Positions 37,194 through 45,463 of a stretch of 64,000 bases of DNA are shown piece by piece. Numbering within the stretch: position 1 is the stretch's first letter; each line of letters opens with the position of its first letter. A program made the translations under genes and the position numbers. Below the pieces are notes generated by a model. That model searched no databases, had not been told where the DNA came from, and worked only from the letters and a program-made list of their open reading frames with translations. The stretch is from assembly GCF_017565645.3 (NCBI RefSeq), contig NZ_CP086136.1, positions 5,687,501 to 5,751,500 of the forward strand. Direction: 5' to 3'. The DNA is from Bradyrhizobium barranii subsp. barranii (GTDB lineage: Bacteria > Pseudomonadota > Alphaproteobacteria > Rhizobiales > Xanthobacteraceae).

Positions 37194-38171
37194 CTACGGC
37201 TTCAGGATCGACGCGCCGGTGGTCTTGCGGCTTTCGAGATCGATATGCGCCTTGGCGGCGTCCTTCAGCGCGTAGGCGTGGTTGATCGGCACGTGCAGCT
37301 TGCCGTTGATGACGGCGGCGAACAGCGTATCGGCGCCTTCCAGCAGCTCCTTGCGCGTGCCGACGTAGTCGTTCAGTTTCGGCCGCGTCGCAAACAGCGA
37401 GCCGTGATTGTTGAGCTCGGCGATCGAGAACGGCGGCACGGGCCCCGAGGCATTGCCGAACGAGACGAACATGCCGCGCGGCTTCAGGCAGGACAGCGAG
37501 CCCGGGAAGGTCGCCTTGCCGACGCCGTCATAGACGACGTCGCAGCCCTCGTTGCGGCTGATCTGCTTCACGCGCGCGACGAAATCCTCTTCGTTGTAGA
37601 GGATGACGTGGTCGCAGCCATTGGCCTCCGCAAGCTCCGCCTTCTCGCGCGAGCCGACCGTGCCGATGACATGGGCCCCGAGCGCCCTCGCCCATTGGCA
37701 GGCGAGCAAGCCGATGCCGCCGGCCGCGGCATGGATCAGCACGCGATGATGCGGCTCGACCTTGAAGGTCTTGTGCAGGAGATACCAGACCGTCAGCCCC
37801 TTCAGCATCAGCACGGCGCCCTGCTCGTGTGTGATGTGGTCGGGCAGCTTGACCAGCTTCTCCCAGGGGATGTTGCGCTCGCCGGTATAGGCACCGAGAT
37901 TGTGGTAGTAGGCCACGCGGTCGCCGGGATGGAAATGCGTCACGCCGGGCCCGACGGCGATGACCTCGCCCGACGCTTCGTTGCCGGCGATGAAGGGCAG
38001 CCCCGGCGCCTTGTAGAGGCCGGTGCGATAATAGACGTCGATGAAGTTCAGCCCGACCGCATGCTGGCGGATGCGCACCTCGCCGGAAGCCGGCGCCGGG
38101 ACATCGACGCTCTCATAGACCAGGGCTTCGGGGCCTCCGACCTTGTGCACACGGACGGCTTTGGTCATCAC
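37194..38171 (-). CDS. NADPH:quinone oxidoreductase
   Basis: A 325-aa medium-chain dehydrogenase/reductase of the quinone-oxidoreductase group. It has the GroES-like N-terminal domain (HAVGLNFIDVYYRTG) and the NADPH-binding AAAGGIGLLACQWARALGA. The zinc-ligand cysteines of alcohol dehydrogenases are absent, as expected for this group. It reduces quinones or enones with NADPH. It is monocistronic, beside a repeat element. Start 38171 or the adjacent ATG at 38168 are equivalent. Confidence 0.88.
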   Translation of the reverse strand: MMTKAVRVHKVGGPEALVYESVDVPAPASGEVRIRQHAVGLNFIDVYYRTGLYKAPGLPFIAGNEASGEVIAVGPGVTHFHPGDRVAYYHNLGAYTGERNIPWEKLVKLPDHITHEQGAVLMLKGLTVWYLLHKTFKVEPHHRVLIHAAAGGIGLLACQWARALGAHVIGTVGSREKAELAEANGCDHVILYNEEDFVARVKQISRNEGCDVVYDGVGKATFPGSLSCLKPRGMFVSFGNASGPVPPFSIAELNNHGSLFATRPKLNDYVGTRKELLEGADTLFAAVINGKLHVPINHAYALKDAAKAHIDLESRKTTGASILKP

Positions 38172-38249
38172 CTGACCTCCTCTCGGTCTTCTCGCCGCTG
38201 AGCGAAAGACATCGCGCCCGCCTTGTCAACTCGACCCAGATTGGAACGG

Positions 38250-38984
38250 CTAAACGGACGACTTGCGGACTTTCCTGCGGTTGCGCTTCGCCAGCACGTT
38301 GAAGAATTCCACCGCCGCCGAGAACGCAATTGCGAAGTAGATGTAGCCGCGCGGAATGTGGAATTGGAATCCGTCCGCGACCAGCGCGACGCCGATCAGC
38401 ACCAGGAACGCCAGCGCCAGCATCTTGGTGGTCGGATGCTCCGCAACGAAGCGCGACACCGGCCCCGACGAAATGTACATGATCAGGCAGGCGATCACGA
38501 CCGCCGCGATCATGATCTCGATGTCCTGCGCCATGCCGATCGCGGTGATGATCGAGTCCAGCGAGAACACGATGTCGATGACGATGATCTGGACGATCAC
38601 CCAGAAGAACGCGCTGCCGCCGGACTCCCGGTCGCCCTCGCCGTCATCGGCTTCGACCTCGGCGTGGATCTCGTGCGTCGCCTTGGCGATCAGGAACAGG
38701 CCGCCGCCGATCAGGATGAGATCGCGCCAGGAGAAGCCGTAACCTGAAAATGAAAACACCGGCGCGGTCAGGCCGATCAGCCAGACCAGCAGGCTGAGCA
38801 GGATGATGCGGAAGATCAGCGCCAGCGCGAGCCCGATCTGGCGGGCGCGGTGGGCCTGCTTCTCGGGGATGCGCGAGACGATCACCGACAGGAAGATGAC
38901 GTTGTCGATGCCGAGCACGATCTCGAGCGCGGTCAAGGTGAGCAGCGCGGCCCAGGCTTCAGGACTAGTGAGGAGGTGCATCAT
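38250..38984 (-). CDS. TerC-family integral membrane protein
   Basis: A 244-aa membrane protein with about seven hydrophobic segments. The TerC signature is visible in the first segment (LTLTALEIVLGIDNVIFLSV) and repeated in the second half (IVIDIVFSLDSIITAIGM), with membrane-embedded acidic residues. TerC proteins are linked to manganese or other metal handling during protein secretion, and to tellurite resistance. Its start overlaps the pcs stop by ATGA, so the two are one operon. Confidence 0.88.
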   Translation of the reverse strand: MMHLLTSPEAWAALLTLTALEIVLGIDNVIFLSVIVSRIPEKQAHRARQIGLALALIFRIILLSLLVWLIGLTAPVFSFSGYGFSWRDLILIGGGLFLIAKATHEIHAEVEADDGEGDRESGGSAFFWVIVQIIVIDIVFSLDSIITAIGMAQDIEIMIAAVVIACLIMYISSGPVSRFVAEHPTTKMLALAFLVLIGVALVADGFQFHIPRGYIYFAIAFSAAVEFFNVLAKRNRRKVRKSSV

Positions 38985-39706
38985 GCGAAGGATCTTGCCA
39001 GGCGGATCAAGGCGTCGCTGAAGCTGATCCAGAGTGCGATGGCGCAGAGCACGATCGTCACGCCGGTGCCGACGCGAAAATCCATCTCCAGCACATAGAG
39101 GCCGAGCACGGCCCAGATCGCGATCAGCGACATCGTCAGCCAGCGCAGCCGAACCACCCGCACCGGATGCAGCACGTGGAACGGCACGAAGGTCAGCACG
39201 ACAAGCGCCGCGACCAGCAGCGTCGATACCAGCGGCGGCCAGTGCAGCAGGAACAGGTAGAACGCCGCCGCATTCCACAGCGCCGGAAAGCCGCGAAAAT
39301 GATTGTCGTCCGCCTTCATGCGCAGATCGGCGAAATATAGTGCGCTGGTGACGATGATGGCGATGCCGAGCAGCGGCGCGGCCACCGGCAGCAACAGCCC
39401 GCTCGCCACGATCGCATAGGCCGGCACGAACACATAGGTGACGAAGTCGACCACGAGATCGAGCACGTCTCCCGACCAGTTCGGCTGCACATCCTTGACC
39501 TTCAGCAGGCGTGCGATCGGCCCGTCGATCGCATCGATGATCAGGGCGACGCCCAGCCACTGAAACATCGCCGCCCAATGCTCGCGCACGGCCTCCAGCA
39601 TCGCCAGCAGCGCGATGGCCGCGCCGAATGCGGTGAAGATGTGCACCGAGAAGGCCACGGCGCGGATCGCCGGTCTCGGCTTCAGGGAATCCTCTTGGGT
39701 ATCCAT
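38981..39706 (-). CDS. pcs: Phosphatidylcholine synthase
   Basis: A 241-aa membrane enzyme that joins CDP-diacylglycerol and choline to phosphatidylcholine, the one-step route of rhizobia and other symbionts. The CDP-alcohol phosphotransferase motif is present as IDGPIAR followed by GDVLDLVVD. About eight hydrophobic segments follow. The ATG at 39706 (MDTQEDS) was chosen over an in-frame ATG 14 codons earlier. Translation is coupled to terC through a 4-bp overlap. The much longer open frame continuing to 40948 is an artefact opposite the monooxygenase gene. Confidence 0.87.
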   Translation of the reverse strand: MDTQEDSLKPRPAIRAVAFSVHIFTAFGAAIALLAMLEAVREHWAAMFQWLGVALIIDAIDGPIARLLKVKDVQPNWSGDVLDLVVDFVTYVFVPAYAIVASGLLLPVAAPLLGIAIIVTSALYFADLRMKADDNHFRGFPALWNAAAFYLFLLHWPPLVSTLLVAALVVLTFVPFHVLHPVRVVRLRWLTMSLIAIWAVLGLYVLEMDFRVGTGVTIVLCAIALWISFSDALIRLARSFA

Positions 39707-39835
39707 GGCTTCTGCTATCAGAATGAGACCGGTTTGCACATCCGCCATTGCGGCGCGCGGTCGCACAATTCGCCACAAAATCAAGGAAATATAGCCGGGC
39801 TTGAATTTGCCGCGCAGCATGTCAATTGTCGTTCC

Positions 39836-41020
39836 ATGACAGATGCATCGACACTCCATGACGCGGCCGTGATCGGCGGCGGACCGGCGGGGCTGGCGGC
39901 CGCCATCGCACTGGCGCAGGCCGGCGCGCGGACCGCGCTGGTGGCGCGGCGCATGCCCTACGCCGACAACCGCACCACCGCCCTGCTCGGCGCCTCCGTC
40001 GATCTCCTGGAGAGCCTCGACGTCTGGCCGCGCTGCAAGGGCAAGGCGGCCGCGCTCGAAATCATGCGCCTCGTCGACGACACCGGCCGGCTGTTCCGGG
40101 CGCCGGAGGTCCGGTTCTCCTGCCACGAAATCGCGCTCGACGCCTTCGGCTACAACATCGACAACCGCTCGCTGATGCTGGCGATGGAAGAACGCGCGGC
40201 TGAGTTGCCCAACCTCGTCCGTTGCGATGACGAGGCCGAAAGCGTCGTCATCGAAGCCGACGACGTCGCGGTCCGCACGACGTCCGCTCAATTCCTCTCG
40301 GCCCGGCTCGTGGTCGGCGCCGACGGCCGGCACTCGCTGTGCCGGGAAGCCGCCGGCATCGCGGTGACGCGGCGCGACCTGACGCAGACCGCGCTGACCT
40401 TCAACGTCGGCCATGCGCGCCCGCATCGCAACGTCTCGACCGAGTTCCACACGCCGCATGGCCCTTGCGTGTTCGTGCCCCTGCCCGGCGACCGCTCCAG
40501 CATCGTCTGGGTCTCGGCCCCCGCCGAGGCCGAGCGGCTCCGCGGCTTGAGCGACGCGGAGCTGTCCGCCGCGATCGAGAAGCAGTCGCATTCCATTTTG
40601 GGACGCATGACGGTCGAGCCGGGCCGCAATCTGTTTCCGCTGGCGATCGAACGTCCAACATCCTTCGGGCGCGACCGCATCGCGCTGGTCGGCGAAGCCG
40701 CCCATGTGGTCCCGCCGATCGGCGCCCAGGGCCTCAACCTTGGTCTGCGCGATGCCGCTGACATCGCCAGGCTCGCGGGCGAAGCCATCGCTGCGGGCCA
40801 GGATCCCGGCGCGCCCGACGTGCTCAAGCGCTACGACCGGACGCGGCGTCCGGACATTTTGAGCCGCACGTTTGCGATCGACATCGCCAACCGCTCCCTG
40901 CTCAACGATTTCCTGCCGCTCCAGCCGGTTCGCGCGGTCGGCATGCACCTGCTCGGCGCCATCGGCCCGCTGCGGCGCTTCGCCATGCGCGAGGGCTTGA
41001 CCCCGACGTGGCGGCGATAG
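39836..41020 (+). CDS. UbiH/Coq6-family FAD-dependent monooxygenase
   Basis: A 394-aa flavoprotein hydroxylase. FAD binding is shown by AVIGGGPAGLAAAIALAQAG at the N-terminus and by GADGRHSLCRE near residue 160. A late segment, RIALVGEAAHVVPPIGAQG, replaces the usual GDAAH by GEAAH. The UbiH/UbiF/Coq6 group hydroxylates the ubiquinone ring, and this is the likely role. It is divergent from pcs, with 129 bp between the starts. The start at 39836 follows the normal N-terminus of the family. Confidence 0.85.
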   Translation: MTDASTLHDAAVIGGGPAGLAAAIALAQAGARTALVARRMPYADNRTTALLGASVDLLESLDVWPRCKGKAAALEIMRLVDDTGRLFRAPEVRFSCHEIALDAFGYNIDNRSLMLAMEERAAELPNLVRCDDEAESVVIEADDVAVRTTSAQFLSARLVVGADGRHSLCREAAGIAVTRRDLTQTALTFNVGHARPHRNVSTEFHTPHGPCVFVPLPGDRSSIVWVSAPAEAERLRGLSDAELSAAIEKQSHSILGRMTVEPGRNLFPLAIERPTSFGRDRIALVGEAAHVVPPIGAQGLNLGLRDAADIARLAGEAIAAGQDPGAPDVLKRYDRTRRPDILSRTFAIDIANRSLLNDFLPLQPVRAVGMHLLGAIGPLRRFAMREGLTPTWRR

Positions 41021-41026
41021 GCTCGC

Positions 41027-41980
41027 TTACGGAAACGCCAGCCGGCCGGTCTGGATCGCCCACATCACGCTGGTCAGCGTGACCACCGACGCGAAGGTCC
41101 CGAGCAGCACCGCGACAGAGGCGGATTCGATCCAGGCGTCGTTCTGCCGGGCGATCACGAACACGTTGAGCGCCGGCGGCAGCGAGGCCATCAGCACGGC
41201 GGTCGCGGCCCAGGGCTGCGCGAACGGTCCGAACGCCAGCATCAGACCGAACGCGGCGAGCGGGTGGATCAACAGCTTCACCGCGATCACGCCCGGCACC
41301 TCCCACGGCACCCGGTTGAACGGGCGGAGCGCCACGGTCACGCCGAGCACGAACAGCGCGGTCGGTGCGGCTGCGTTCTGAAGGAACGTGATGGTGCGAT
41401 CGAGTGCGACCGGCAGCTCGATATGAAGCGCCGCCACGGCCGCGCCGAAGCAGGCCGACATGATCAGCGGGTTGAGCACGATCTGCTTCAGCACGACGCC
41501 GAAGGCATGGACCAGCGAGGGATGGTCGCGGTCGGAGAGCTCGATCAGCAGCGGCACGATCGTGAACAGGAAGATGCTGTCGCAGCAGAAGATCAGCGCG
41601 GTCGGCGCCGAGGCCTTCGGTCCAAGCACGGCGAGCGCCAGCCCCGGCCCCATGTAGCCGATATTGCCATAGCCGCCGGAGAGGCCCGCAAGCGTCGCCT
41701 CGCGCAGCGTCAGCCGTCCCAAAACCTTGCCGACGACCAGCGCCAGGGTGAACGCCGCAACCGTGGACAGCGTGGTCGCGACCAGGAACGGCGGGTTGTT
41801 CAATTCCGCAAACGGCGTCTTCGACATGATCGCGAACAGCAGCGCCGGCAGCGACACGTAGAGCAGGAAGAAGTTCATCCAGGCGAGGCCTGATTCCGGC
41901 AGCGACTTGGCCTTGCCGCAAGCGAATCCAACAAAGATCAAGCCGAAATAAGGTAGCGCCAGATTGAGGATATCGATCAT
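41027..41980 (-). CDS. AEC-family (auxin efflux carrier-like) transporter
   Basis: A 317-aa membrane protein of about ten segments in two five-helix halves, the AEC family layout. The helix-breaking segments (YGNIGYMGPGLALAVLG and NVFVIARQNDAWI) are visible. Bacterial members export or exchange dicarboxylates such as malonate or malate; the auxin name is historical. It converges on the UbiH-like gene and is divergent from hspQ. Confidence 0.85.
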   Translation of the reverse strand: MIDILNLALPYFGLIFVGFACGKAKSLPESGLAWMNFFLLYVSLPALLFAIMSKTPFAELNNPPFLVATTLSTVAAFTLALVVGKVLGRLTLREATLAGLSGGYGNIGYMGPGLALAVLGPKASAPTALIFCCDSIFLFTIVPLLIELSDRDHPSLVHAFGVVLKQIVLNPLIMSACFGAAVAALHIELPVALDRTITFLQNAAAPTALFVLGVTVALRPFNRVPWEVPGVIAVKLLIHPLAAFGLMLAFGPFAQPWAATAVLMASLPPALNVFVIARQNDAWIESASVAVLLGTFASVVTLTSVMWAIQTGRLAFP

Positions 41981-42086
41981 TGATGAAGTGTTTTCTGAAG
42001 ATTTGGGGGCTATCCACCCCTTAGTCGAAGGTCAATTCCAGGTCAGGGCACTAGCATCGGCCACAATCCTGGTCTATCGACTGGGA

Positions 42087-42419
42087 ATGATTAAAGCGAG
42101 GACCGCCAAATTCCAGATCGGACAGGTCGTTCGCCACCGGATCTTCTCGTTCCGGGGGGTGATTTTCGACATCGATCCGGAATTCAACAACACTGAGGAG
42201 TGGTGGCTGTCGATTCCCGAAGAGGTGCGGCCTCACAAGGACCAGCCGTTCTACCACCTGCTCGCGGAGAACGCGGAGTCGGAATACGTCGCCTATGTCT
42301 CCGAGCAGAATCTGGTGCCTGACGATTCCGGCGAGCCGATCCGCCATTCCCAGGTCGCCGAGATCTTCATCAAGGACAAAACCGGCGGCTATCGCCCGCG
42401 CAATCCGTCGCTGAACTGA
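42087..42419 (+). CDS. hspQ: Heat-shock protein HspQ
   Basis: A 110-aa member of the YccV/hemimethylated-DNA-binding family. The conserved core is FQIGQVVRHRIFSFRGVIFDIDPEF, then YHLLAENAESEYVAYVSEQNL. HspQ acts in proteolysis control as a Lon substrate and specificity factor. The start at 42087 was chosen because the homologous N-terminus (MIKARTAKFQIGQ) begins there; the frame extension to 41964 overlaps the upstream start region. A strong bidirectional terminator follows the stop. Confidence 0.9.
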   Translation: MIKARTAKFQIGQVVRHRIFSFRGVIFDIDPEFNNTEEWWLSIPEEVRPHKDQPFYHLLAENAESEYVAYVSEQNLVPDDSGEPIRHSQVAEIFIKDKTGGYRPRNPSLN

Positions 42420-42464
42420 GCCGACCGCGCTTGAAGTGAGTTTTGCCGCCATCAAGCGGCCAGC

Positions 42465-42494
42465 AAAAAAGGCGCTCGAACCGAGCGCCTTTTT
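42465..42494. terminator. Bidirectional intrinsic terminator
   Basis: An 8-bp stem GGCGCTCG with CGAGCGCC flanked by A6 on one side and T5 on the other, so it can work in both directions. It separates hspQ from the convergent ialB-like gene. Confidence 0.92.
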
Positions 42495-42516
42495 CATGTC
42501 CGGGATTTTAGCCCGC

Positions 42517-43341
42517 TTACTTCTGACCGGTCGGAGCCGCGCCGGGCGCGCCACCGTTCTGCTCGAGCTTCTTGCGCTGCTCGTCGGCCTTCTTCTGAAG
42601 CTCTTCCTGAAGCTTCTTCTGGGTTTCCTCGAACACCTTCGGATCGGTCGGCGGACCGTCATAGGCCTTCTGGAATTCGCCAGCGAGCGGCAGCGGCAGC
42701 GTCAAGGGCGCACCGTTGGCATTGATCGCCTGGACAACGAGGTTCTGGCCCTTCTTCATGTTGCCGATGAGCTCGGGCGTAGCCTCGTAGTCGGACATGC
42801 AGCCATTCTGGAAGCAGATCACGTAGGGGCTCTGCAACGGCGCATTGTTGTCCACGATGATGCGGGTGCCGTGCACGAGCTGCATGCCCAGCGGCAGCGT
42901 CACGCGCAGGATCTTCTTGGGCTCACCTTCGGGCTCGATGATCACGGCCGCGATGACCGGCTGGCCCGACTCGATACGGCCGTCCTTGCCGGTGAAGCAG
43001 ACCTGCTTGGCGTTGGCGTCCTGGCCCTTGAGGCAGAACTTGGTCCAGGGGGCGTAGATCAGCTGGATCTGCTGATCGGCCGGCTGGGCCGCGGCGCCCT
43101 GCTGCGCCGGAGCGCCCTGCGCGGGAGCCGGCTGGGCGGGAGCCTGGGCAGCCGGTGCCGGAGCCTTCGGGGCAGCCTTCGGGGCAGCTTTCGGCGCCGC
43201 CTTGGGCGCGGCAGGCGCGCCGGGGGCCGGCGCCGGGGTCTGGGCCTCAGCGGCAAACGGAACGGCCAATGCCGTCGCCGTCAACAAGGCGAGAAGTCGC
43301 CCGCGCGGCCGGACGGACGCGGCCAAGTAACGGAAATTCAT
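42517..43341 (-). CDS. Invasion-associated locus B (IalB) family protein
   Basis: A 274-aa periplasmic or surface protein. After the signal peptide (RLLALLTATALAVPFAAEA) comes a Pro/Ala/Lys-rich linker with four APKA-type repeats. The IalB domain (residues about 90-215) has four cysteines (TKFCLKG, KQVCFTG, YVICFQNGCMS). A charged helical tail (QKKLQEELQKKADEQRKKL) ends the protein. IalB proteins are widespread in rhizobia; their biochemical role is not settled. Confidence 0.85.
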   Translation of the reverse strand: MNFRYLAASVRPRGRLLALLTATALAVPFAAEAQTPAPAPGAPAAPKAAPKAAPKAAPKAPAPAAQAPAQPAPAQGAPAQQGAAAQPADQQIQLIYAPWTKFCLKGQDANAKQVCFTGKDGRIESGQPVIAAVIIEPEGEPKKILRVTLPLGMQLVHGTRIIVDNNAPLQSPYVICFQNGCMSDYEATPELIGNMKKGQNLVVQAINANGAPLTLPLPLAGEFQKAYDGPPTDPKVFEETQKKLQEELQKKADEQRKKLEQNGGAPGAAPTGQK

Positions 43342-43611
43342 TGCGGAAAACCCTTTCTGAACGGGAAGTGCCCGGACCGCTCCGAAGCGACGAACCTGGC
43401 CGCGTTGGGCGCGGCTCTCTCCCCGTCAATTGAGGCGGATAAGTGACGGGCTCGACGCTCTTGCGCGATTGCGTGCCTTCTTAACGTGGCCGACGAAAAG
43501 ATCAATGCCGACAAGCGTCTTTGGCCACGCCTTGAACCGCTCTGGCCTGCGATCCGTGAAATTCCTTGTGATAGGATTCAGGCCCGCAGGTCCTCGAATC
43601 AACGTGTGCCG

Positions 43612-45459
43612 ATGTCCATGTTCCAGCGCCTTCTCGAGGGCCTTCGTGAGGGCCTTGGCACCCGCCTCTGTCTTCTCGCCTTCGTCTTGGCCTCCGTGCT
43701 CTCCGCAAGCGGCGCGGGCGCTGGGGAAGCCCATGCCATCGCGATGCACGGCAAGCCGGCGATGCCGGCCGATTTCACCCACATGCCCTACGCCAACCCT
43801 GATGCCCCCAAGGGCGGCCGGCTGACCTGGGGCATTCTCGGCACCTTCGACAGCCTCAATCCCTTCATCGTCAGGGGATTGGCCGTGCAGCCGGTGCGGA
43901 ACTACGTGGTCGAGAGCCTGCTCGCACGCGGCAATGACGAGCCGTTCACGCTCTACGGCCTGCTCGCCAGATCGGTCGAGACCGATGACGCGCGGAGCTT
44001 TGTCACGTTCCGCCTCGATCCCCGCGCCCGCTTCTCCGACGGCAAGCCGGTCCTGGCGGAGGATGTGCTGTTCTCCTGGCAGCTGCTGCGCGATCACGGC
44101 CGCCCCAACCATCGGCAATATTACGCCAAGGTCGCCAAGGCCGAGGCGCCCGACCCTCTCACCGTCCGCTTCGACCTGGCTGGCGCCAACGACCGGGAAT
44201 TGCCGCTGATCCTCGGTCTGATGCCGATCCTGGCGAAGCATGCAGTGGATGTCGCGACCTTTGAGGAGACGACGCTGACCGGCCCGATCGGCTCGGGCCC
44301 GTATCGGATCATGGCGGTGAAGCCCGGCGCCAGCGTGACCTTGACCCGCAATCCCGACTATTGGGGTCGCGACCTGCCCATCAATCGCGGGCTCTACAAT
44401 TTCGACGAGATCAGGCTCGACTATTTTCGCGAGGCCAACGGCCAGTTCGAAGCCTTCAAGCGCGGCCTCTATGATTTCCGCGTCGAGCACGAGCCGCTGC
44501 GCTGGCACGACGGTTACGACTTTCCAGCCGCCAAAAGCGGCGAAGTGATCCGCGACACCATCAAGCCCGGCGTGCCGCAGCCTTCCGAATTCCTGGTGTT
44601 CAACATGCGCCGTCCGATCTTCGCCGACATCCGCGTGCGCCGGGCACTGACGCTGCTGTTCGATTTCGAGCTGGTCAACCGCAACTACTTCTTCGGACTC
44701 TATTCGCGCGTCGCCGGCTATTTCGCCGGCTCCGACCTGTCGGCCTATGGCCGGCCCGCGGATGCGCGCGAACGCGAGCTGCTGAAGCCCTTCGCCGCGC
44801 AGATCCCGCCCGACGTCATGGACGGCAGCTACCGCCTGCCCGTCACCGACGGCTCGGGGCGCGACCGGACGACGCTGCGCGCCGCACTCAAGCTCCTGTC
44901 AGACGCCGGCTACGATCTCGACGGCACCGTGCTGCGCAACCGCGCGACAAAGGCCCCCTTCACCTTCGAGATGCTGGTGACGACCCGCGACCAGGAGCGC
45001 ATCGCGCTCGCGTTCCAGCGCGACCTCAAGCGCGCCGGCATCGAGCCGAGCGTTCGCGCAGTCGATCCCGTGCAGTTCGACCAGCGCCGGCTCGGCTACG
45101 AGTTCGACATGATCCAGAACCGCTGGGACCAGTCGCTGTCGCCCGGCAACGAGCAGTATTTCTATTGGGGGAGCGCGGCCGCCGACAATCCGGGCACCCG
45201 CAACTACATGGGCGCCAAAGATCCCGCCGTCGATGCCATGATCGACGCTCTCCTCGAGGCCCGTGATCACACGGCCTTCGTCTCGGCGGTGCGGGCGCTC
45301 GACCGCGCCCTGATCTCCGGTTTCTATACAATCCCCCTGTTTAACGTATCCGAGCAATGGATCGCGCGCTGGAATCGGATAGAACGGCCAAAGGCCACCG
45401 CGCTGTCCGGATACCTGCCGGAGACCTGGTGGTCGAAGGGGCAGCCGCAAGCGAAGTGA
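43612..45459 (+). CDS. Peptide-type extracellular solute-binding protein (family 5, YejA-like)
   Basis: A 615-aa periplasmic binding protein of the oligopeptide/nickel family. A signal peptide (LCLLAFVLASVLSASGAGAG) precedes MPYANPDAPKGGRLTWGILG, the typical YejA start. FSDGKPVLAEDVLFSWQLL and GSGPYRIMAV are further family blocks. No permease or ATPase genes follow, so its channel lies elsewhere or it works with several. The start at 43612 (MSMFQRLLEG) was preferred; the frame opens further upstream at 43486. The next gene starts 4 bp after its stop. Confidence 0.87.
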   Translation: MSMFQRLLEGLREGLGTRLCLLAFVLASVLSASGAGAGEAHAIAMHGKPAMPADFTHMPYANPDAPKGGRLTWGILGTFDSLNPFIVRGLAVQPVRNYVVESLLARGNDEPFTLYGLLARSVETDDARSFVTFRLDPRARFSDGKPVLAEDVLFSWQLLRDHGRPNHRQYYAKVAKAEAPDPLTVRFDLAGANDRELPLILGLMPILAKHAVDVATFEETTLTGPIGSGPYRIMAVKPGASVTLTRNPDYWGRDLPINRGLYNFDEIRLDYFREANGQFEAFKRGLYDFRVEHEPLRWHDGYDFPAAKSGEVIRDTIKPGVPQPSEFLVFNMRRPIFADIRVRRALTLLFDFELVNRNYFFGLYSRVAGYFAGSDLSAYGRPADARERELLKPFAAQIPPDVMDGSYRLPVTDGSGRDRTTLRAALKLLSDAGYDLDGTVLRNRATKAPFTFEMLVTTRDQERIALAFQRDLKRAGIEPSVRAVDPVQFDQRRLGYEFDMIQNRWDQSLSPGNEQYFYWGSAAADNPGTRNYMGAKDPAVDAMIDALLEARDHTAFVSAVRALDRALISGFYTIPLFNVSEQWIARWNRIERPKATALSGYLPETWWSKGQPQAK

Positions 45460-45463
45460 CGCC

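Noticed and set aside
38981..40948. Continuous 655-codon minus-strand frame
   Set aside because: Only its downstream part (from 39706) is pcs. The rest is the antisense of the UbiH-like gene, a GC-rich shadow frame with His/Arg/Ala/Asp-heavy composition.
41990..42026. Possible heat-shock (RpoH) promoter before hspQ
   Set aside because: TCTGAAG and CCCCTTAG only loosely resemble the consensus and the spacing is off.
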